A DNA stretch of 64,000 nucleotides, taken from positions 1,178,001 to 1,242,000 of the forward strand of contig OX337231.1 of the NCBI GenBank assembly GCA_946965045.2, read 5' to 3'. The DNA comes from Epithemia pelagica (lineage: Eukaryota; Bacillariophyta; Bacillariophyceae; Surirellales; Surirellaceae). The notes beneath the pieces were generated by a model, which was not told the DNA's origin, ran no database searches, and was given only the letters and a program-made list of their open reading frames with translations. Both the position numbers and the translations under genes were made by a program. Shown piece by piece: positions 59,977 through 64,000 of the stretch. Within the stretch, counting starts at the first letter, position 1. The number at the start of each line of letters is the position of its first letter.

Positions 59977-62900
59977 TTAGACGACTCCAGTAGTATCTTT
60001 GAGGTTTCGTCCTCCACGCTCGGAATAAATTTCCGTATCGATTGTGTCCTCAACGAGGAAGCGATGGACAAAGACAGTTTTCTTTTGGCCGTATCGACGT
60101 ATACGACCAATGGCTTGAGTCTCATACGCATCATACTGCTGTTGGGAACCAGCAAGTAACGGGTGAACAAAGACGGCATGGTTCAAGCTTGTGAGGTTGA
60201 GGCCTGCACTTTGTTCATCATCCATTTTCAGCAGAAGAATGCGGGGATCGCTTGGACTTGGCTTCTCTTTCTGGAAAACGCTTAATGATTTCACCTGCTG
60301 CTTGACAGAACCTTTTACTTGAATCACAGTGAGGTCATTTTCTTCAAGAGCTTCCGCAACTTTATCTTTCAAGTCGTCAAATTGACTAAACACAAGGACA
60401 CGGTCCCCAGAGGCAACTACCTCTTTCACCTTGTTCACCACCGCGGACAGTTTACATCCGTAGCGACCAGAAGAATCAGGTACTTGCAAATTTAATCGGT
60501 TGCTTGAAATCACATGTGCCGAGCTCACATCCGCACTACATCTTGGATGTTCAATGCACTTCCCTTCCGATGCGTGGGACTCAAGACATGCGAGGCAACC
60601 AAAGTGCCCACATGACGTCAAAATCGCAACTTCATCAACACTGAGGTTTTCCTTGTTGCAGCTTGTGCAACGGAACCTGCGGGAAGGCTCTTGTAATGCA
60701 AACACGTGCTCAACGAAGCGAAGGCTACGTACGCGTCCACAGAGCTCCTTGCCGTAGGATCGGATAGTAAACATGTAGTTGTGCAAGGCCCTCTTCATGG
60801 GATACAAATTTTCCAATGTCGGCAATTTTTTCTTGGCGGCACCAAAATATTCTTGATTGACAGCTTCGAAAATTGTGTCCTGCTGTTTGGGATTGGTCTT
60901 GAATGCAGCTTCTCCCAACTGGGCTAAAGTCCTGAGACGATCGTGGACGTCTTCGTCAGCTCCATGTGAAACACTTCGGCTCTCTGCGACTTCCGAAAGG
61001 TAGGCGTTCAGTGCACTAGCAACTTCGCCCTTTTCCACTTTCCTGGCGTCATTCCAATCGGGCTGAAGTCCGAGGATGCAATGATGCTGACGATACGACG
61101 ACGCGACACCTTCAATGATTTCACGCTCAAGCCTCTTGATTTCTGACTTACGAATGCGAATGACGTCACATATCTTTTCGGCAGCGTTTTTAGCATTCTT
61201 GTCCATATCAAAGTGGGTACAAGCCTTCAACAAAGCTTCTTCTGCTGTTTGTGCCCCACAGAGGATCTTCTGCATTCGACTGTCTCTGTCACCTCTGCTT
61301 TTCTTTTTACTTTTTTGTGCATTTTTACTATTCATATCAAGACTTTTCAAATGGGTTTCCAATTCCAAGTAGATCGCTCGCTCTGCTGGGGGGAGTTCCA
61401 GACGATAGAGTGGCTCTTCTGAAGGTATTTCACTTATTTCTGCTACATTTTGTCGCACGAATCTATCCAAGAACGTCTGAGCGATTCTGTGACGACGTTC
61501 ATGCCACTGCATAGATCGAATTTCCAGAAATTGGCTGAGGTTCTCCAGTCCAGTTTTCTCCGCAGCTCTCTGTCCACGACCCAAACTCAGCTTTTTCCCA
61601 GGAAGTGTCTCGTCCACACCCAAGTGCAATCCCAGCAAATTGGCAAGAGTTTTGATGTCATTGAAGTTCCTGAGAAATACGTACGTTAAAGTAGAAGTGA
61701 GAAAGAACGTTCGAGAAAGACCCATGTGATTCTTTGACAACTTACGCATGTTGGGGTGTTCCAGAAAGACACCACCGAAATGAAGACTTGAGTCCCAACA
61801 ATAAGGAAAGGACTCTCTCGCGTTCGGTGTCGACGAGATAAGTGAATCTGAATAGTGGATATGGTGAGATATCAAGACTTGCTTACGGGTTGGCTTTGGT
61901 TCCTCATATACGTACTCATCAACAACAATTCGGTTCCAGAAGAATGCCTCCAGCGGTGGGCTTTTCATCCTTTCGTAAGAGCTCATCTTGCTGGAAAGGC
62001 ACCAGGGGTTACGTTCATTCTTTTCGACAGTTGGTGCTTTCAGCTTTCCTTTACTTGTAGTTGGATCGGTCTTGTAAATTGCTTTCTTTCCATCTAGTCG
62101 AACGTGACCGTTGTTCGCCTCGTTCACCAAATTACGCGCATCGGTTTCAATCGCTTCATACACAGAGTTGCAATCATCTTTCAAATGTGACGCTCGATCA
62201 GGAAGAAGTGAGAGGCATTGGCTGTAAACCGTGTCGAAGAGCCTTCCCCCTTTCCCCCCATTTGGGAAACTATCAGGATTGATTCCTACCAAACGAGCCA
62301 GTCGCTTAAAGTATGTTTCATTGCAGAGAACTCTGAAGCTGACAATCACAATATCTGCGTTAACAATCGCACCGATTGTAGCGTTGCCGATACTCTTCAT
62401 GTCTTCAAGACAGACAACTCGCTTGGAAGCCCCCAAAAACTTCTTGACCTCGTCTGGCCATTGTCCCATCCTATAAAAGTCACGTGTTAGTGCCGTTCAT
62501 ATGATACTTAATCTCGTGGTGCTCGTCTGGGCTACGTACAAGTGTCCTGGCACTATGACCAAGGTTGCTTTGGTCGGTATCAATTTTTCACAAGAACCTC
62601 CAGGAGGTTTCGGGACGTCGCGTGCTGAATCAATCAAGCCCAATGTAATCGCAGTTTTACCATACCCAACCTGCAGCAAGCAAAGGGATTAGTGTCTGGT
62701 AGCATTTCATCGGTACCAAAAGAAGCATTCACCAACTTACCTCATCTGGTTAAAGTAAGAGAGACATAAATGAAAGAGAGCATACCGTCGTGAGGTTCAT
62801 ATGCATAAAGAAATTCTATAAACCACTCTTCGGACAATGTTCGTTGTATCAGCAATGCTCACACACTCACCTGCAATAATACCTCCTCTAACCAGTACAG

Positions 62901-64000
62901 GGCGCTGCACGCGGCCTTCCGCTCTCCAGTTCAGACCTGGTAAAATCTCTTCTGTGACTTCTTCCTCGTAGAATGGTTCTGTTGATTCCTCTTGTCTTAG
63001 CATCCACTTCAGTGAACGCAACTGCTCGCGTCTTAATGGATACTTGATGAACTTGGGAGGCTGGAGGGCCTCATCATCCGATTTGTTGGAAGTAAAAGTT
63101 AGGGTTTCAAATCGAATCTTCGCTTGATCCACATGCGGCACGATTCGAAAATTGTACTCAATGTCGCTGTCAGGTGAGAAGTCGCGAGATGACTTTCGCA
63201 CGAGAGAGTTCCGCGGGAAGCATCCGTAGGCACGCTGTACCAAACTGAACACGTTGCAACCTATCGAGAGAGTTCTCAATTCTGGGGAGGTGCTTTCAGA
63301 CAATCGAGCCGACCATGGATTGGGGCGCTCCTTCAACATTCGTTCAAAAACTGCCGCCTGTCGGCCATCTTCCACTGGCAGGTAAAGACGTTGTTTCCCT
63401 TTTTCGACAATAGTCCACTGTGTAAATGGCCTCTCTGGGGAACACCGGCTACACAAAGCATCGTCCCCATCAGTCTGCTCCAATGAACTACGATCAAGGG
63501 TGATCCAACCTGAATCGGACTGCTTCTGATTAAGCGCATCCGGTATTGACAGACGAGACGTCAAGAACGCCAAACTCTCCAGAACGCCCTTAGATTTTGT
63601 CATGTTGAGTTCAAGGCAATCGTGCCTCAGACATGGACTGAGCATTTTGTTCACCTTGGAGACGGGAACAGTACATGTGATTATCTCTGCACATGACCTC
63701 CACCCTTCCATACTGAGTTTTACCTTTCCAGATGGATCTCCGATGGGTTTGGAAACGAGGGATGTAGTTGACCAGCCTTTTCGTTCCTTCGTACAAAGAC
63801 AGGAATCTAGTGCCTTCACCCACACGCCAGGAGTAGAAGCATGTGCAGTATTTTCGTATTCACTGTGATCGTTCATGTTGAAAAGGGGAGTAAAATCCGG
63901 ATTTATGTGGAGAATGTGATCTCGGTATTCATCATGAGAGGTTCGGTGGCAAGTGTGGGCTATCACATAGTGGTCAGACGCAGCCAATGATTTCCTGCCG
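59977..64000 (-). CDS. SHPRH/RAD5-like SNF2 helicase with RING finger (5' end outside the window)
   Basis: Four exons are visible on the minus strand: 64000-62871 (open to the edge), 62745-62741 (5 nt), 62670-62540 and 62470-59977. Splicing builds the Q-motif RREQLRSLKWM, Walker A region GGIIADEVGYGKTAITLG, then VIVPGHLMGQWPDEVKK and the DExH-like WNRIVVDEYV. One or two further small introns may exist at about 61700-61880, where the frame stays open but departs from the family. Further on, a RING (CTSC...CGHFGCLAC) sits between helicase halves, followed by SNF2_C (RVLVFSQFDDLKD, AGLNLTSLNHAVFV, AIGRIRRYGQKK). This split-helicase-plus-RING order is that of SHPRH/RAD5-type ubiquitin ligase/translocases in post-replication repair. 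The N-terminal 380 residues are unrecognised; substrate is inferred only. Confidence 0.85.
62741..62745 (-). other. 5-nt microexon in the Walker A region of the helicase
   Basis: Minus-strand sequence ttaaccag|atgag|gtaagt shows a 5-nt exon between an acceptor and a perfect donor. The preceding exon ends in att gca g|gtgagt and the following one starts ctgcag|gtt ggg. Joining gives gca gat gag gtt ggg (ADEVG), the conserved SNF2 sequence. Skipping it would change the frame. Confidence 0.85.

Noticed and set aside
61679-61765. A GT-AG intron (gtaagttgtc...tttctcag) in the last helicase exon
   Set aside because: The sequence there departs from SNF2 proteins, but removing this exact segment shifts the frame. 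Another splice pair may exist, so I left the exon undivided.

Overview
This is nuclear DNA of a eukaryotic microalga, most likely a diatom. Open reading frames are long, and introns are few, short (about 70-190 nt) and GT-AG. The lumazine synthase begins with a hydrophobic signal segment ending in SNA|FVL, the diatom-type plastid presequence with Phe after the cleavage site. SNF2/RING helicases, EMC10, RuvB-like 1, type II Golgi glycosyltransferases and a Crinkler-type NTPase fit a stramenopile. I recognise no rRNA, tRNA or CRISPR array.

Bases 1 to about 18,140 look like one large, decaying DNA transposon, with its left end possibly outside the window. It has a minisatellite at the left; a long Ulp1-like(?)/triple-RING/GW-repeat/RGG gene; a gene with a 2-oxoglutarate/Fe(II) dioxygenase-like HxD...H core; a Cys-rich zinc protein; a Plavaka/CACTA- or KDZ-like transposase; a Q/N-rich repeat protein; and two small nuclear-type proteins. 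Most of these frames are broken by isolated in-frame stops or homopolymer-type shifts.

A minisatellite and a fold-back repeat (18.3-19.1 kb) lead to a second element at 19,104-25,635. It carries a decayed piggyBac-like transposase and two unrelated genes between inverted repeats of about 260 bp.

The rest (25.8-64 kb) is host-like, with a rearranged island. EMC10 is followed by three copies (two whole, one truncated) of a nucleotide-diphospho-sugar transferase family, and by a mitochondrial D-2-hydroxyacid dehydrogenase. A 1.3-kb stretch running from the dehydrogenase 5' end to the transferase 3' end is present twice (31,375-32,677 and 36,166-37,470). Between the copies lies a 3.5-kb insert whose ends repeat 129 bp of a Crinkler gene, as expected from a linearised circle. 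At the right junction the dehydrogenase promoter and presequence are fused in frame to the Crinkler-type NTPase/nuclease. Then come riboflavin synthesis (lumazine synthase), a YbjN-like protein, an inverted pair of hydroxyproline O-arabinosyltransferase-like genes (one broken), RUVBL1, a secreted PhoX-like/DNRLRE protein, an unknown protein, a membrane-anchored double UDP-sugar epimerase whose second half lacks the catalytic residues, and an SHPRH/RAD5-like SNF2-RING helicase with a 5-nt microexon in its Walker A region. The helicase runs off the right edge.

Themes: two DNA transposons with unusual cargo, and one duplication/insertion event that built a chimeric gene. Glycan synthesis (nucleotide-sugar epimerase, three glycosyltransferase families) recurs in the host part.
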